Of a DNA stretch of 64,000 nucleotides, positions 54,331-64,000 are shown one piece after another (the stretch's first letter is position 1; every line of letters begins with the position of its first letter). This stretch comes from ECT2AJA-044 sp965262845. Its GTDB lineage: Bacteria > Bacteroidota > Bacteroidia > Flavobacteriales > ECT2AJA-044. Under the pieces are notes generated by a model. That model made no database searches, had not been told where the DNA came from, and was given only the letters and a program-made list of their open reading frames with translations. The stretch is from positions 1 through 64,000 of the forward strand of contig CBDHFX010000002.1 in NCBI GenBank assembly GCA_965262845.1. The letters are read 5' to 3'. The translations under genes and the position numbers were made by a program.

Positions 54331-56153
54331 CTATTGCTTTGTGATCCGGATCGTTCTACTGTCCGAAGCTGTTTTGAGTTCGAGCAGGTATGATCCGGCC
54401 GTGAGGCCGGCCAGATCCAGATCAATCCGATCGGTTGGGCCGAAGGTTTCGTTGTGCACGGACCTTCCGGCGAGATCATACACGCGAACCTCTGCACCGT
54501 TTACTTCGCCGGCTGCTGAATGCAGAGCGATCCGCGGGTCGGATTCGGATATGCGACCAGTTCGAAGGGAGTGGGGGATCCGGATACCTCCAGGAGGCCG
54601 AAGCTACTCATACCCACGTGTTGGACCTGGAAAGTGTTTGCCAGGGTGAAATCGCCTCCGAAATACAGGGATTGATCGTTCACACCGGCCATACTTCGGA
54701 CCGGCTCATCCGTGACGCATATACCTCTGAAAGAGTCGTATAAATCGTTGAAGAGCACCAGATTTTCACTGTATATGCCGACTATGGGAGAAAGCTCAAA
54801 AGCGCCGGCCAGGAAGAGGCGATCACTGAAGACTTCCAGATCGTAAAAGGCAGAATTGTTCCCGTGGCCACCAAATTGGTAGGGTGAGAACAGGGAGTGC
54901 CAGTCGTTGCCATTCCATCGTGCAATGCCGAAAGTGTCGGTCGGTGCAGAGCCGTAAAAGGATCCGGCTGCGTAAAGCTGGTTATGGAAGATACTAAAGT
55001 CGTATACCGGAGCCCGGATTGGCGTGATTCCCGGAATGGCGAATTGGGTTCCGTTCCATTTTTTTACGTGACTTCCGCCCTGGTTGAAATCGCCTCCGAG
55101 GTACAGGAGTCCCTGAAATTCGATTGCTGCACGCACTGTGCCATTTACGTTGCCCATCATTAGTTGCCAGGCCGATCCGTTCCACCTGGCCATGCCGTAT
55201 TGATTACCTCCAGGTGGATTAGCATTGGAGAAAAGGCCAACCGCATACAAAACTCCGTCAAAGAAGATCAGATCTTCAACCTGACCTGACAATTGCCCGA
55301 GGGAGGTCCAGCCTGTAATTTTATTGTAGGAGTATACCGAGCTCGGATTTCCGTGTATCTGGAAGTCCCCTCCGATGTAATAGTTTGTGGAATGGCGCAG
55401 GATGACCTTGACCGGGCTGTTGAGTGGGTTAGCGATCGGGATCCAATGGAAGAAGTCGCAGATGCCTGGCTGCCATTCAGCGATGTAGTTGGCTGGCAAC
55501 GATCCATTGACCATGGTGAAGTCACCTCCCACCATTAGTCCGCCCACATAGGTATCTTCCAGGGCGAGTACTCTTCCGTTGGTCCCCTGCCCGAGCGGGC
55601 TGATAATATGGTTGGGTGGGTATCCCGGCTGGATCCATGCCAGCTCATCAATCGTGAAACCGGCCCATTGGGCCCATTCTCCGATCTCCTGCCAGTTCAT
55701 TTCGCGCAGGTATGCGTAGTTCATTTTTGCTGCGATGCATCGTGCCAGATCTTCGTGGCCACTCTGCTTCATGAGAAATCCCACCGCACAAAAATGATCG
55801 TACCGGTCAATAAAGATCGGTCGCCGGACCGGGAGCACGTCGTTCACCGGATACCAATCGTTTTGATAGTAAGGTGTTAAGGTGCAGAGAAGCCGGGCAC
55901 GCCGTTTTTGTTGTTCGGCATTAAGCCCTGCGGGCTGATGGGAGAGCAGAAAGCCTTGTACCATTTTCAAATGCCGGGCAATGGCCGCGCGGTCCGAAAG
56001 CGGTTCTGCCGCTTGTTCCTCTATCATTTGAGCCGCCACGGACTGATGTGCCCATTCGGCGTTTACTTCAAGTAGCTGGTCATACAAGTTGCCCTGACCC
56101 ATGGCGGACCAGGTGATCAACAAGGACAAGAGTGAGTGGCGTAATTTCTTCAT
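54331..56153 (-). pseudogene. T9SS cargo with propeller-like repeats, frameshifted in sorting domain
   Basis: The start at 56153 gives a signal peptide (MKKLRHSLLSLLITWSAMGQ). An N-terminal domain follows with YDHFCAVGFLMKQSGHEDLA and WAGFTIDELAWIQPGYPP, common in Bacteroidota secreted proteins. Then come repeats of about 45-55 aa with YxGGDF and W-N-G (beta-propeller-like). The frame reaches AYPNPT, the opening of a type A sorting domain, and stops at 54501. The rest of that domain (PRIALHSAAGEVNGAEVRVY, DLAGRSV, then AGSYLLELK...IRITKQ) continues in another frame to 54331. One missing base near 54535-54540 explains this. Confidence 0.8.
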
Positions 56154-56238
56154 ATTGGTCATTTTTTCTAACTTGTTCATGAATAAGATGACATAGGATG
56201 TGAAAAGGTTGCGTTGATGATCACGCAACCCTTTGCCG

Positions 56239-56811
56239 ATGTTGTCCATCTGTACTTCAGTGAGCGATCTGCCGACCATAGTGCGCGCCTGCAAAAAGAA
56301 CAGGCGCTGGGCCCAAAAAGTTCTGTACGAGCGCTATGTGGGTTCCATGACAGGGACGTGTTGCTATTACGCATCGGACCGACACGAGGCGGAGGACATC
56401 CTTCAGGAGGGCTTCATCATTGTTTTCCGGAAGATCGGTCAGTTGTCGGACCCCGCCAAATGTGAAGGGTGGATGCGTCAGATCTTCATCAACCTGGCCC
56501 TTGAGCGGCACCGTTGCAAGCGGTTCCCTTTTGATGTAAACGATAACCATTTGTATGATGAACGATTGACCCGTGAAGATATATCACCACAGATCGAAGC
56601 GAAGGAGCTCATGGCCCTGGTGCACGAACTTACTCCCCAGTACCGGATGGTATTCAATTTGTACGCGATCGAAGGGTACCGACACAGGGAGATAGCCAGC
56701 TTGCTTGGCATCAGCGTCGGTACGAGCAAATCGAACCTGTCCCGTGCCCGGGCTATTCTCCAGGAGAAAGTGCTGGCCCGGTACGGAACCAAAATATGGA
56801 GCAATGGCTAA
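56239..56811 (+). CDS. ECF-family RNA polymerase sigma factor
   Basis: The ATG at 56239 gives 190 aa. Region 2 (about 15-85) includes the -10 recognition helix around DRHEAEDILQEGFIIVFRKI, and region 4 (about 125-185) has an HTH (YRHREIASLLGISVGTSKSNLSRAR). It lacks region 1.1 and region 3, as ECF sigmas do. It is followed by, and overlaps by 8 bp, a gene for a membrane protein that could be its anti-sigma partner. It is divergent from the frameshifted T9SS gene. Confidence 0.92.
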   Translation: MLSICTSVSDLPTIVRACKKNRRWAQKVLYERYVGSMTGTCCYYASDRHEAEDILQEGFIIVFRKIGQLSDPAKCEGWMRQIFINLALERHRCKRFPFDVNDNHLYDERLTREDISPQIEAKELMALVHELTPQYRMVFNLYAIEGYRHREIASLLGISVGTSKSNLSRARAILQEKVLARYGTKIWSNG

Positions 56812-58108
56812 ATATGAATATAAGATAGACGAACTTTTTGGTGAGTCGGCCCGCGGATTTCAGCCGGAGTCCCCCCCGGCCCGGCTCTGGGATACGTTGG
56901 AGCGGGAACTGGACCGGTCATCGCGCCGCAAGGCGCTTTTCCGGATGTGCATCGCGGCTGGTGTAGTATTGCTTGCCGGCGTTTTCGGAGGCGGATACTA
57001 TATGGGAATACGGCCTACGGCCGGAAATGGAACAACCGGGCAGGAGCATGCACCAGGGCAAAAACCGGGATCAGGGGTGGTTTCCGGGCTGGGGCAGGAG
57101 CGGGAAAATAGGGCCCAGGAGGAAGATGATCCTGTACCGGTGGAGGACAATAGCACGTTACCGCCGGAAGAGCTACAGCAACCATTGGCAGTGGCGCTTT
57201 CGGAGCCTAGCGACGTGTTGACCCAGCCTGAATGGACAGGCGATGCGGTAGAGGTCTTTTCGGATCGCGGCAGTACGCTGCTCGAGACGGCCGGACAACA
57301 GGTCGGAGAAGAGAATATTATAGAGGTCCGGTCAATTGATCTGCCGAAGGAAGAGGTCATCACGGGTTCGCCCGGGGAGCCGATCAAATGCCGCGGTTGT
57401 TCTCCGTGGACCGTAGGGATCAAAGCTGCTCCGGTAATGGCGTATCGGGAAGTTGGAGCGTTGGATCCGATTCCCCCATCGGGATTCGCTTCTACTTCCA
57501 CTATGATGGATACCGATATGCCCATCTGGGGTTGGTCAGCTGGCATCTGGATTGCCTGCCAGAGTCATTACAGGTGGCAGTTTTCGTCTGGCGTACGCTA
57601 CCATCAAATGGGCCAGGTTGCCAACGCTGTAATTACCGGCACCACCTTTATTGGGAGCTCTGTCTATTCGCCCGGATCTGTTGAAACCAGTATCGGAAGT
57701 GTGGAATTACTTACCGGGGCAGTGCCGTACGGAGCAGCGGACAGGCAGATGTATGAAAGCCTGGTGGAGCAACGGTTCCATTACCTAGAAGTGCCTTTGA
57801 CGGCTACCTATCTCATTGGAAACGGCGCTGTAAAACTGGGTTTCGAAGCCGGAATTGCCGGGAATTTCCTGATCAGCAATAAAGTCTATGCACGGTCCGG
57901 GGAAGAATGGCTGATCGGTCGAACGGCTGATATCCGCGGTTTTCTTTTCAGCGCTATTGGCGGAATGGATCTGCAAGTCCGAATAGGTCCGGATTTGGTG
58001 TTCACAGCCGGTCCCAATCTGCGGTATGCCTTACAATCGGCCAGCGAGACCACTTATTTTAAGCCTTATTCCATCGGCCTCGCGGCCGGATTAGGCTATC
58101 GGTTGTAA
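56804..58108 (+). CDS. Membrane protein with anti-sigma-like N-terminus and barrel-like C-terminus
   Basis: The ATG at 56804 overlaps the sigma gene stop and gives 434 aa. The N-terminal 45 residues are cytoplasmic and charged (KIDELFGESARGFQ, W29, ERELD), as in short anti-sigma proteins of Bacteroidota. One membrane helix follows (about 46-68), then a Pro, Gly and Glu-rich linker (about 70-210), and a C-terminal domain (about 225-434) with strand-like blocks ending in GLAAGLGYRL, as in outer-membrane barrels. The fusion would span the envelope, so it could sense the outer membrane and hold the sigma factor. This is inferred from layout and coupling. Confidence 0.7.
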   Translation: MAKYEYKIDELFGESARGFQPESPPARLWDTLERELDRSSRRKALFRMCIAAGVVLLAGVFGGGYYMGIRPTAGNGTTGQEHAPGQKPGSGVVSGLGQERENRAQEEDDPVPVEDNSTLPPEELQQPLAVALSEPSDVLTQPEWTGDAVEVFSDRGSTLLETAGQQVGEENIIEVRSIDLPKEEVITGSPGEPIKCRGCSPWTVGIKAAPVMAYREVGALDPIPPSGFASTSTMMDTDMPIWGWSAGIWIACQSHYRWQFSSGVRYHQMGQVANAVITGTTFIGSSVYSPGSVETSIGSVELLTGAVPYGAADRQMYESLVEQRFHYLEVPLTATYLIGNGAVKLGFEAGIAGNFLISNKVYARSGEEWLIGRTADIRGFLFSAIGGMDLQVRIGPDLVFTAGPNLRYALQSASETTYFKPYSIGLAAGLGYRL

Positions 58109-58312
58109 GTTGCCTTTACAACACGCAACATGCGTGCAACAAGAGGAATGCAATGGCTGCCTGGCCATGGAAACCTAAAGGGAATGGGCTGTGAGGTTCG
58201 CAAAAACCCCGGACTTCGTTCCAAAGCCAGCCGGCATAGACTGTCCCAGGGGTTTCTCCGATCCGAAACTCGGCTAATATTCTGCGTTTTAGCGTGCTTT
58301 CAAAAGCCGTAT

Positions 58313-58347
58313 GGGGAAGGCCTGCCGGGAGGAGACAGGCCTTCCCC
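58313..58347. terminator. Intrinsic terminator between convergent genes
   Basis: GGGGAAGGCCTG and CAGGCCTTCCCC form a perfect 12-bp stem with an 11-base loop, followed by ATTTATTTTT on the plus strand and an A/T-rich flank on the other side. It ends 2 bp before the stop codon of the minus-strand giant gene and may serve both directions. Confidence 0.8.
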
Positions 58348-58349
58348 AT

Positions 58350-61300
58350 TTATTTTTGGATTACCAGCTGGCGACTGTTGCTTTGGCTTCCATTGCTGAA
58401 CAATACACTGTAGACCCCATTGGCCCATTCAACTACATCCAGGCGCAGTTTACCACTTATCGCATTCGGCTCGCTGATCGTCAGCACTACCTGACCCAGA
58501 TGGTTCACCACCGTCACCTCCAGATCCACTTCACCGGTAAAGTCGTAGTCAATGAAGACCTCCTCCGCCGTCGGGTTCGGATACAGGCTGATGTACCGGG
58601 CAAAGTTCAGCTCTTCCATGCCGACTATGACATCTATTTCTGCAGTGTCAGAACACCCGTTGGCATCAGTAACGGTTACCCGATAGAGCCCGGCTGTCGT
58701 CAGATTGGTCAGATTTGGGGTGATGTCCCCCGTGTTCCACAAGTAGCTATATGGAGGAGTTCCACCCGATATGCTGGTCATTGCTGTGCCGGAATTCGGG
58801 GGGCTGTTACCGATGACAATCAGTTCAGCCGGTTCGGTAACAACGAGTTGGTTGCTGATGACAACACATCCGCTGGCATCGGTGACCGTTACCTGATAGG
58901 CCCCGGCCATCAGGTTGCTCAGAGTTGGAGTCATGTCCCCCGTGTTCCACAGATAGCTATACGGAGAGGTTCCGCCCGACACGGTTACATCAATTGATCC
59001 GTCGCTGGCTCCATGACAGCTGATGTCCGTTGCTCCAAAGATAGCAGCAAGTGCTGCAGCGGGCTGGGTAATGTTCACCGTAGACGATTGGGTACATCCC
59101 GCATCGTCGGTCAGCGTTACCTGGTACGTTCCGGCCGTCAGGTTGCTCAGGCTTGAAGTGCTGTTCCCTGTGTTCCACAGGTAGCTGTACGGAGGGGTTC
59201 CACCTAAGATAGCCAGGGTCAGTGCCCCGTCGTTACCGCCAAAACAGCTTACGTGGGTTACCGAACCTGCCGATACGAACAGGGAGTCCAGTGGTTGAGT
59301 AATGAAAAGCATGGATGTGGTATCCGGGCAACCATTGGCATCGGTCACCGTTACCTGATAGACCCCGGTCGACAGGTTGTTCAGACCTGGAGTGATGTCC
59401 CCCGTGTTCCACAGGTAGCTATACGGAGGGGTTCCGCCCGATACACTTACAGCTGCTATCGCCCCGTCATTGCCGCCGAAACAGCTTACGTGGGTTACCG
59501 AACCTGCCGATACGGTCAACTGATCCGGTTCGGTAATGGTAAGGGTGACCGTAACAGGCAGGGACGTGGTACCGCTATCACTAACCGTTACAGCGTATAT
59601 ACCTGCAGACAGGGTAGCGGTTGGTGTGATGCTTCCATCGGACCACAGGTAGCTATAGGGAGGCGTTCCGCCACTGACTGTTACTGTTACAGATGCAGTA
59701 CCGCCGTTACAGGCGATCGCCACCAGGCCTGAACTGTCCACACCCGCGATAAGGGTGCTACTTAGCCCGTCAATGCGCACGTTATCAATGAAGAAGTCCG
59801 TATCTTCATTGGAAACAGTTGATTCTCCATAGAACCCGATCCGGATATTGTTCCCCGCGTACATACTGATATCGATTACCTCGTGGATCGTATTCGTACC
59901 CGCGTTGGCAATAGCGGTGGAATCAAGCATCAAAAGGGCATTCGAACGATTCCAGGTTGCACCGGCATCAGTGGAAATGACCACATAGACCGTATCGTCA
60001 GGTCCCCAGATACCGGCCAATGTTGATGAGCCGAATTCACGGCAGGTCCAGTCAAACTCCAGCTGCCATTGTACGGAAGAATCCAGTTCGATCACCGGGG
60101 TAAATGTCCATTCATCTGTCGTGGTTGTCCAAATATTCAACTTCGCAGAACCATCAAATCCAACATTACCGAACCCATCGTCAATCCAGTTTGATGAAGA
60201 TCCCGAGAATGCAGTAGGCTCACCGATCAGTCCTGATGCTTCCTCCCATTCGGCATCATCATAGGTCACGGTAAAGGGCTCAAAGTAAGGAGGTACAACG
60301 AACGTACACGCTGTAGCAGCATTACTCCACGGAGAAAAGGATCCGGGTGAGGAGGCACAGGCCTCACGAACACGGAAGTCATAGCAGGTGCCCGGTGACA
60401 GCCCCGTAATGGTGGCGTTCGGTGAGGTCACGGAAACAACGGTTCCACTACCGGCTGTGTAGCCTGGTGGCCCAAACTCAACTTCCCATCCCGTTGCAGC
60501 AGGATCAAGCGGGTTAAAGGAAACACTCGCAGCAGAAGAGCTGTTAGCCGTGGCGGTCAGGAAGGCAGGGCCAAAACATGCAGGACCCTGCTGAATACGT
60601 ACATGGTCAAGTGCCAGGTCGTTTTCGAAAGCAAATCCATTCTGAGCATCAACAGTCAGCTCAAACTGAGCAGCTACTGCACCCGTGGCAGGGTCTTCAT
60701 AACCAGCCAGTGACAGTACCAAACTATTCCACTGATCACCCTGATCACCATAGATCGCAAAGAGCGTATCCATGTTACCGGTATTGGCTGAATCAACCAT
60801 CACATGGAACCACCCCATGCCTGCACCGTACATATGGTAATCAAAGACCAGCGCCGGGTTGGTGATCGTTGTGATGTCTACTGGCGGACTTTGGATAAGG
60901 GCCTTATCTCCGGCAGAACTTCCGGAAGTTTCCACGTAGATATACTGGCTACCGTCATTAGCTGCAGAAGGTCCTGTGTTAGATGAGGAGGTACCTCCTG
61001 AGTTTTGTTGCCAATCAAGTTGATCCGTATTGCTTTGGATCCAGCAAGTGCTCAATCCGGTTTCAAAACTATCGGACCACGGAGCTGTTACAGCTGCACA
61101 ATTTGTAAGTGTACCTGCAGGACCTCTCCATTCACTGTTTGCTCCGGGAACCGTCGCACAGGCTTCCCGTACGTAGAAGTGATATTCTGTGTTGGCCGTT
61201 AAACCGGCTACCAAAAAAGGATGGGTATTCGCCGGAAGGATCCCTATTGGTCCGTTTGATGAGCCCACTGCAGAGTCGGGATGAAACCCTGGTGCACCAT

Positions 61301-64000
61301 AGGCCACTTCCCAGGAAGTTCCTGAACTGGGTACCCAGTCCAGCGTTACGTCGGTTGCACCAAACGAAACCACTGAAATGGCACTCGGTTTAAAGCAAGG
61401 TGGACCTACGTCCACGGAAATATCATCCAGGGCCATGTCACCAGCACAGCATCCGGCAGAGATAGCACGGAAGCGGATCTGAAGTGCCGTGGAACCGGCA
61501 AAGGGGTTCAGGTCCAGTACTTCCTCAACCCAGACGTCAGCCTCATCTGTTTGCGGGCCGTCACCCTGTGTTTGGTAAACCGTTTGGAATCCACTACCCG
61601 CATCAACTTCAACAAAGAATGAGTCAATATCAGCACCGTAAAAGTGCTTCCAAAAACGGAGTGCTGGGTTGGTGATACCACTGATGTCGATCAGGGGTGT
61701 CCGGATTTCCGCCGTGTCACCTGCCGAACCCCAGCTGGCCTCTGTATAGATGTACTGACCTGTTCCCGGCACACCGGTGGTGTGGTCAGCGGAAGGACCT
61801 GTACTTGAAGAACTCGTATTGTCCGTTTCCAACCACCAGCTGTAAACAAGGGCACTTGCCGGAATGGTTGTCCAACATGAGTCAAAGGTGTTGTTCAGAG
61901 CAAAGTTCGGACCTTCAAAGTCTTCGGTCCAGGGAGCTGTTACAGTTGCACAAAGGGTGCTACTTAGCCCGTCAATGCGCACGTTGTCAATGAAGAAGTC
62001 CGTATCTTCATTGGAAACAGTTGATTCTCCATAGAACCCGATCCGGATATTGTTCCCCGCGTACATACTGATATCAATTACCTCGTGGATCGTATCCGTA
62101 CCTGCATTGGCAATAGCAGTGGAATCAAGCATCAAAAGGGCATTCGAACGGTTCCAGGTTGCACCGGCATCGGTGGAAATAACCACATAGACCGTATCGT
62201 CAGGTCCCCAGATACCGGCCAATGTTGGTGAGCCGAATTCACGGCAGGTCCAGTCGAACTCCAGTTGCCATTGTGCGGAAGAATCCAGTTCGATCACCGG
62301 GGTGAATGTCCATTCATCTGTCGTGGTTGTCCAAATATTCAACTTCGCAGAACCATCAAATCCAACATTACCAAACCCATCGTCGGTCCAGTTTGATGAA
62401 GATCCCGAGAATGCAGTAGGCTCACCGATCAGTCCTGATGCTTCCTCCCATTCGGCATCATCATAGGTCATAGTAAAGGGCTCAAAGTAAGGAGGTACAA
62501 CGAACGTACACGCTGTAGCAGGAGCACTCCACGGAGAAAAGGATCCGGGTGAGGAGGTACAGGCTTCACGAACACGGAAGTCATAGCAGGTGCCCGGTGA
62601 CAGCCCCGTAATGGTGGCGTTCGGTGAGGTCACGGAAATAACGGTTCCACTACCGGCTGTGTAGCCTTGTGGACCATACTCAATTTCCCATCCCATTGCA
62701 GTAGGATCAATCGGGCTGAACGAAACACCCGCAGCAGAGGAGCTGTTAGCCGTGGCGGTCAGGAAGGCAGGGCCAAAACATGCAGGACCCTGCTCAATAC
62801 GTACATGGTCAAGTGCCAGGTCGTTCTCGAAAGCAAATCCATTCTGAGCATCAACAGTCAGCTCAAACTGAGCAGCTACTGCACCCGTGGCAGGGTCTTC
62901 ATAACCAGCCAGTGACAGTACCAAACTATTCCACTGATCACCCTGATCACCATAGATCGCAAAGAGCGTATCCATATTACCGGTATTGGCTGAATCAACC
63001 ATCACATGGAACCACCCCATGCCTGCACCGTACATATGGTAATCAAAGACCAGCGCCGGGTTGGTGATCGTTGTGATGTCTACTGGCGGGCTTTGGATAA
63101 GGGCCTTATCTCCGGCAGAACTTCCGGAAGTTTCCACGTAGATGTACTGGCTACCGTCATTAGCTGCAGAAGGTCCTGTGTTAGATGAGGAGGTACCTCC
63201 TGAGTTTTGTTGCCAATCACGTTGATCCGTATTGCTTTGGATCCAGCAGGGGCTCAATCCGGTTTCAAAGCTATCGGACCACGGAGCTGTTACAGCTGCA
63301 CAATTTGTAAGTGTACCTGCAGGACCTCTCCATCCGCTGTTTGCTCCGGGAACCGTCGCACAGGCTTCCCGTACGTAGAAATGATATTCTGTGTTGGCCG
63401 TTAAACCGGCTACCAAAAAAGGATGGGTATTCGCCGGAAGGATCCCTATTGGTCCGTTTGATGAGCCCACTGCAGAGTCCGGATGAAACCCTGGTGCACC
63501 ATAGGCCACTTCCCAGGAAGTTCCTGAACTGGGTACCCAGTCCAGCGTTACGTCGGTTGCACCAAACGAAACCACTGAAATGGCACTCGGTTTAAAGCAA
63601 GGTGGACCTACGTCCACGGAAATATCATCCAGGGCCATGTCACCGGCAAAATTTGCGCCACGGATAGCACGGAACCGGATCTGAAGTGCCGTGGAACCGG
63701 CAAAGGGGTTCAGGTCCAGTACTTCCTCAACCCAGGGGTCGGTCTCATCTGTTTGCGGGCCGTCACCCTGTGTTTGGTAAATCGTTTGAAATCCGCTACC
63801 CGTATCGACCTCAACGAAGAATGAGTCGATATCAGCACCGTAGAAGTGCTTCCAGAAACGGAGCGCCGGGTTGGTGATGCCACTGATGTCGATCAGGGGT
63901 GTCCGGATCTCTGCCGTGTCACCTGCAGAACTCCCGGTGGCCTCTGTATAGATGTATTGACCTGTTCCCGGCACACCGGTTGTATGGTCAGCGGAAGGAC
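58350..64000 (-). CDS. Giant T9SS-secreted repeat protein, 5' end outside the window
   Basis: The frame is open across the right edge; about 1,880 C-terminal residues are visible. N- to C-terminal: alternating jelly-roll/MAM-like domains (SADHTTG, AEIRTPLIDISGITNPALRF, IDNVRIDG) and Fn3-like domains (YHFYVREAC, CYDFRVREAC), arranged as a module of 734 residues repeated nearly unchanged. Five SprB-type repeats follow (GGTPPYSYLWNTGDITP, about 80 aa each), then a type A T9SS sorting domain (ISLYPNPTAEEVFID ... SRQLVIQK). It should be exported, processed and attached to the surface or released. SprB repeats suggest adhesion or gliding; jelly-roll domains may bind glycans. Confidence 0.93.
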   Translation of the reverse strand, partial: PSADHTTGVPGTGQYIYTEATGSSAGDTAEIRTPLIDISGITNPALRFWKHFYGADIDSFFVEVDTGSGFQTIYQTQGDGPQTDETDPWVEEVLDLNPFAGSTALQIRFRAIRGANFAGDMALDDISVDVGPPCFKPSAISVVSFGATDVTLDWVPSSGTSWEVAYGAPGFHPDSAVGSSNGPIGILPANTHPFLVAGLTANTEYHFYVREACATVPGANSGWRGPAGTLTNCAAVTAPWSDSFETGLSPCWIQSNTDQRDWQQNSGGTSSSNTGPSAANDGSQYIYVETSGSSAGDKALIQSPPVDITTITNPALVFDYHMYGAGMGWFHVMVDSANTGNMDTLFAIYGDQGDQWNSLVLSLAGYEDPATGAVAAQFELTVDAQNGFAFENDLALDHVRIEQGPACFGPAFLTATANSSSAAGVSFSPIDPTAMGWEIEYGPQGYTAGSGTVISVTSPNATITGLSPGTCYDFRVREACTSSPGSFSPWSAPATACTFVVPPYFEPFTMTYDDAEWEEASGLIGEPTAFSGSSSNWTDDGFGNVGFDGSAKLNIWTTTTDEWTFTPVIELDSSAQWQLEFDWTCREFGSPTLAGIWGPDDTVYVVISTDAGATWNRSNALLMLDSTAIANAGTDTIHEVIDISMYAGNNIRIGFYGESTVSNEDTDFFIDNVRIDGLSSTLCATVTAPWTEDFEGPNFALNNTFDSCWTTIPASALVYSWWLETDNTSSSSTGPSADHTTGVPGTGQYIYTEASWGSAGDTAEIRTPLIDISGITNPALRFWKHFYGADIDSFFVEVDAGSGFQTVYQTQGDGPQTDEADVWVEEVLDLNPFAGSTALQIRFRAISAGCCAGDMALDDISVDVGPPCFKPSAISVVSFGATDVTLDWVPSSGTSWEVAYGAPGFHPDSAVGSSNGPIGILPANTHPFLVAGLTANTEYHFYVREACATVPGANSEWRGPAGTLTNCAAVTAPWSDSFETGLSTCWIQSNTDQLDWQQNSGGTSSSNTGPSAANDGSQYIYVETSGSSAGDKALIQSPPVDITTITNPALVFDYHMYGAGMGWFHVMVDSANTGNMDTLFAIYGDQGDQWNSLVLSLAGYEDPATGAVAAQFELTVDAQNGFAFENDLALDHVRIQQGPACFGPAFLTATANSSSAASVSFNPLDPAATGWEVEFGPPGYTAGSGTVVSVTSPNATITGLSPGTCYDFRVREACASSPGSFSPWSNAATACTFVVPPYFEPFTVTYDDAEWEEASGLIGEPTAFSGSSSNWIDDGFGNVGFDGSAKLNIWTTTTDEWTFTPVIELDSSVQWQLEFDWTCREFGSSTLAGIWGPDDTVYVVISTDAGATWNRSNALLMLDSTAIANAGTNTIHEVIDISMYAGNNIRIGFYGESTVSNEDTDFFIDNVRIDGLSSTLIAGVDSSGLVAIACNGGTASVTVTVSGGTPPYSYLWSDGSITPTATLSAGIYAVTVSDSGTTSLPVTVTLTITEPDQLTVSAGSVTHVSCFGGNDGAIAAVSVSGGTPPYSYLWNTGDITPGLNNLSTGVYQVTVTDANGCPDTTSMLFITQPLDSLFVSAGSVTHVSCFGGNDGALTLAILGGTPPYSYLWNTGNSTSSLSNLTAGTYQVTLTDDAGCTQSSTVNITQPAAALAAIFGATDISCHGASDGSIDVTVSGGTSPYSYLWNTGDMTPTLSNLMAGAYQVTVTDASGCVVISNQLVVTEPAELIVIGNSPPNSGTAMTSISGGTPPYSYLWNTGDITPNLTNLTTAGLYRVTVTDANGCSDTAEIDVIVGMEELNFARYISLYPNPTAEEVFIDYDFTGEVDLEVTVVNHLGQVVLTISEPNAISGKLRLDVVEWANGVYSVLFSNGSQSNSRQLVIQK
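59752..61798. repeat. Internal 2202-bp tandem repeat, copy 2 (pairs with 61954-64000)
   Basis: With an offset of 2202 bp (734 codons), 59752-61798 aligns to 61954-64000 with only scattered single-base changes, many silent. The visible part of the other copy is cut by the window edge, so more copies may follow. Confidence 0.92.
61954..64000. repeat. Internal 2202-bp tandem repeat, copy 1 (partial)
   Basis: This is the N-terminal-side copy of the module, continuing past the window. Differences from the other copy include INPTAMGW-type versus LDPAATGW-type residues in one Fn3-like domain, so the copies have begun to diverge. Confidence 0.9.

Overview
The window comes from a Bacteroidota chromosome of intermediate GC. 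The evidence is type IX secretion (T9SS) C-terminal sorting domains and SprB-type repeats in surface proteins, the two-gene Bacteroidota style of Rhs/YD-repeat locus, and TAnnTTTG promoter boxes upstream of several genes. No rRNA, tRNA or CRISPR array was seen.

Region 1 (1-11.4 kb) is an unusual mobile or cassette-like zone. At least 2,368 bp (1-2368) is repeated, apparently without a difference, at 8991-11358. The repeat carries the end of an Rhs gene (variable C-terminal tip) and a small lipoprotein gene that may encode its immunity partner. Between the copies lie an apparently intact tyrosine recombinase, a truncated second one, a P-loop ATPase, a small AbrB-type DNA-binding protein, and long arrays of hairpin-rich repeats. 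A 30-bp near-palindrome with arms of 13 bp occurs five times in one orientation (747, 3091, 6745, 8504, 9737) and divides the zone into cassette-like blocks.

Region 2 (9.9-25.5 kb, minus strand) is a four-gene Rhs operon: a secreted 405-aa protein, a 2015-aa SpvB-like shell protein, a 2623-aa Rhs protein with a polymorphic tip, and the small lipoprotein.

Region 3 (26-37 kb, plus strand) is a compact operon for a type II secretion or type IV pilus-like machine: three pseudopilins, prepilin peptidase, GspE ATPase, secretin, GspF platform protein, inner-membrane assembly proteins, a Fn3-like lipoprotein and a beta-helix-like membrane protein.

Region 4 (37-45.4 kb) is ordinary core genome: M1 aminopeptidase, TerB/DnaJ protein, ClC channel with CBS domains, AspS, TadA, bacilliredoxin, GatC and a PlsC-type acyltransferase.

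Region 5 (45.4-53.5 kb) is an accessory island: HigBA with a visible operator, remnants of an ORF6N gene and of a tyrosine recombinase, a Panacea antitoxin paired with a membrane protein (probable toxin), a type IIG MmeI-like restriction-modification enzyme, and a coiled-coil membrane protein. The last lies in a segment flanked by diverged direct repeats of about 125 bp.

Region 6 (53.4-64 kb) holds an outer-membrane barrel protein, a T9SS cargo gene frameshifted inside its sorting domain, an ECF sigma factor with a membrane partner that looks like an anti-sigma/barrel fusion, and the C-terminal 1,880 or so residues of a giant T9SS-secreted repeat protein that runs off the right edge.
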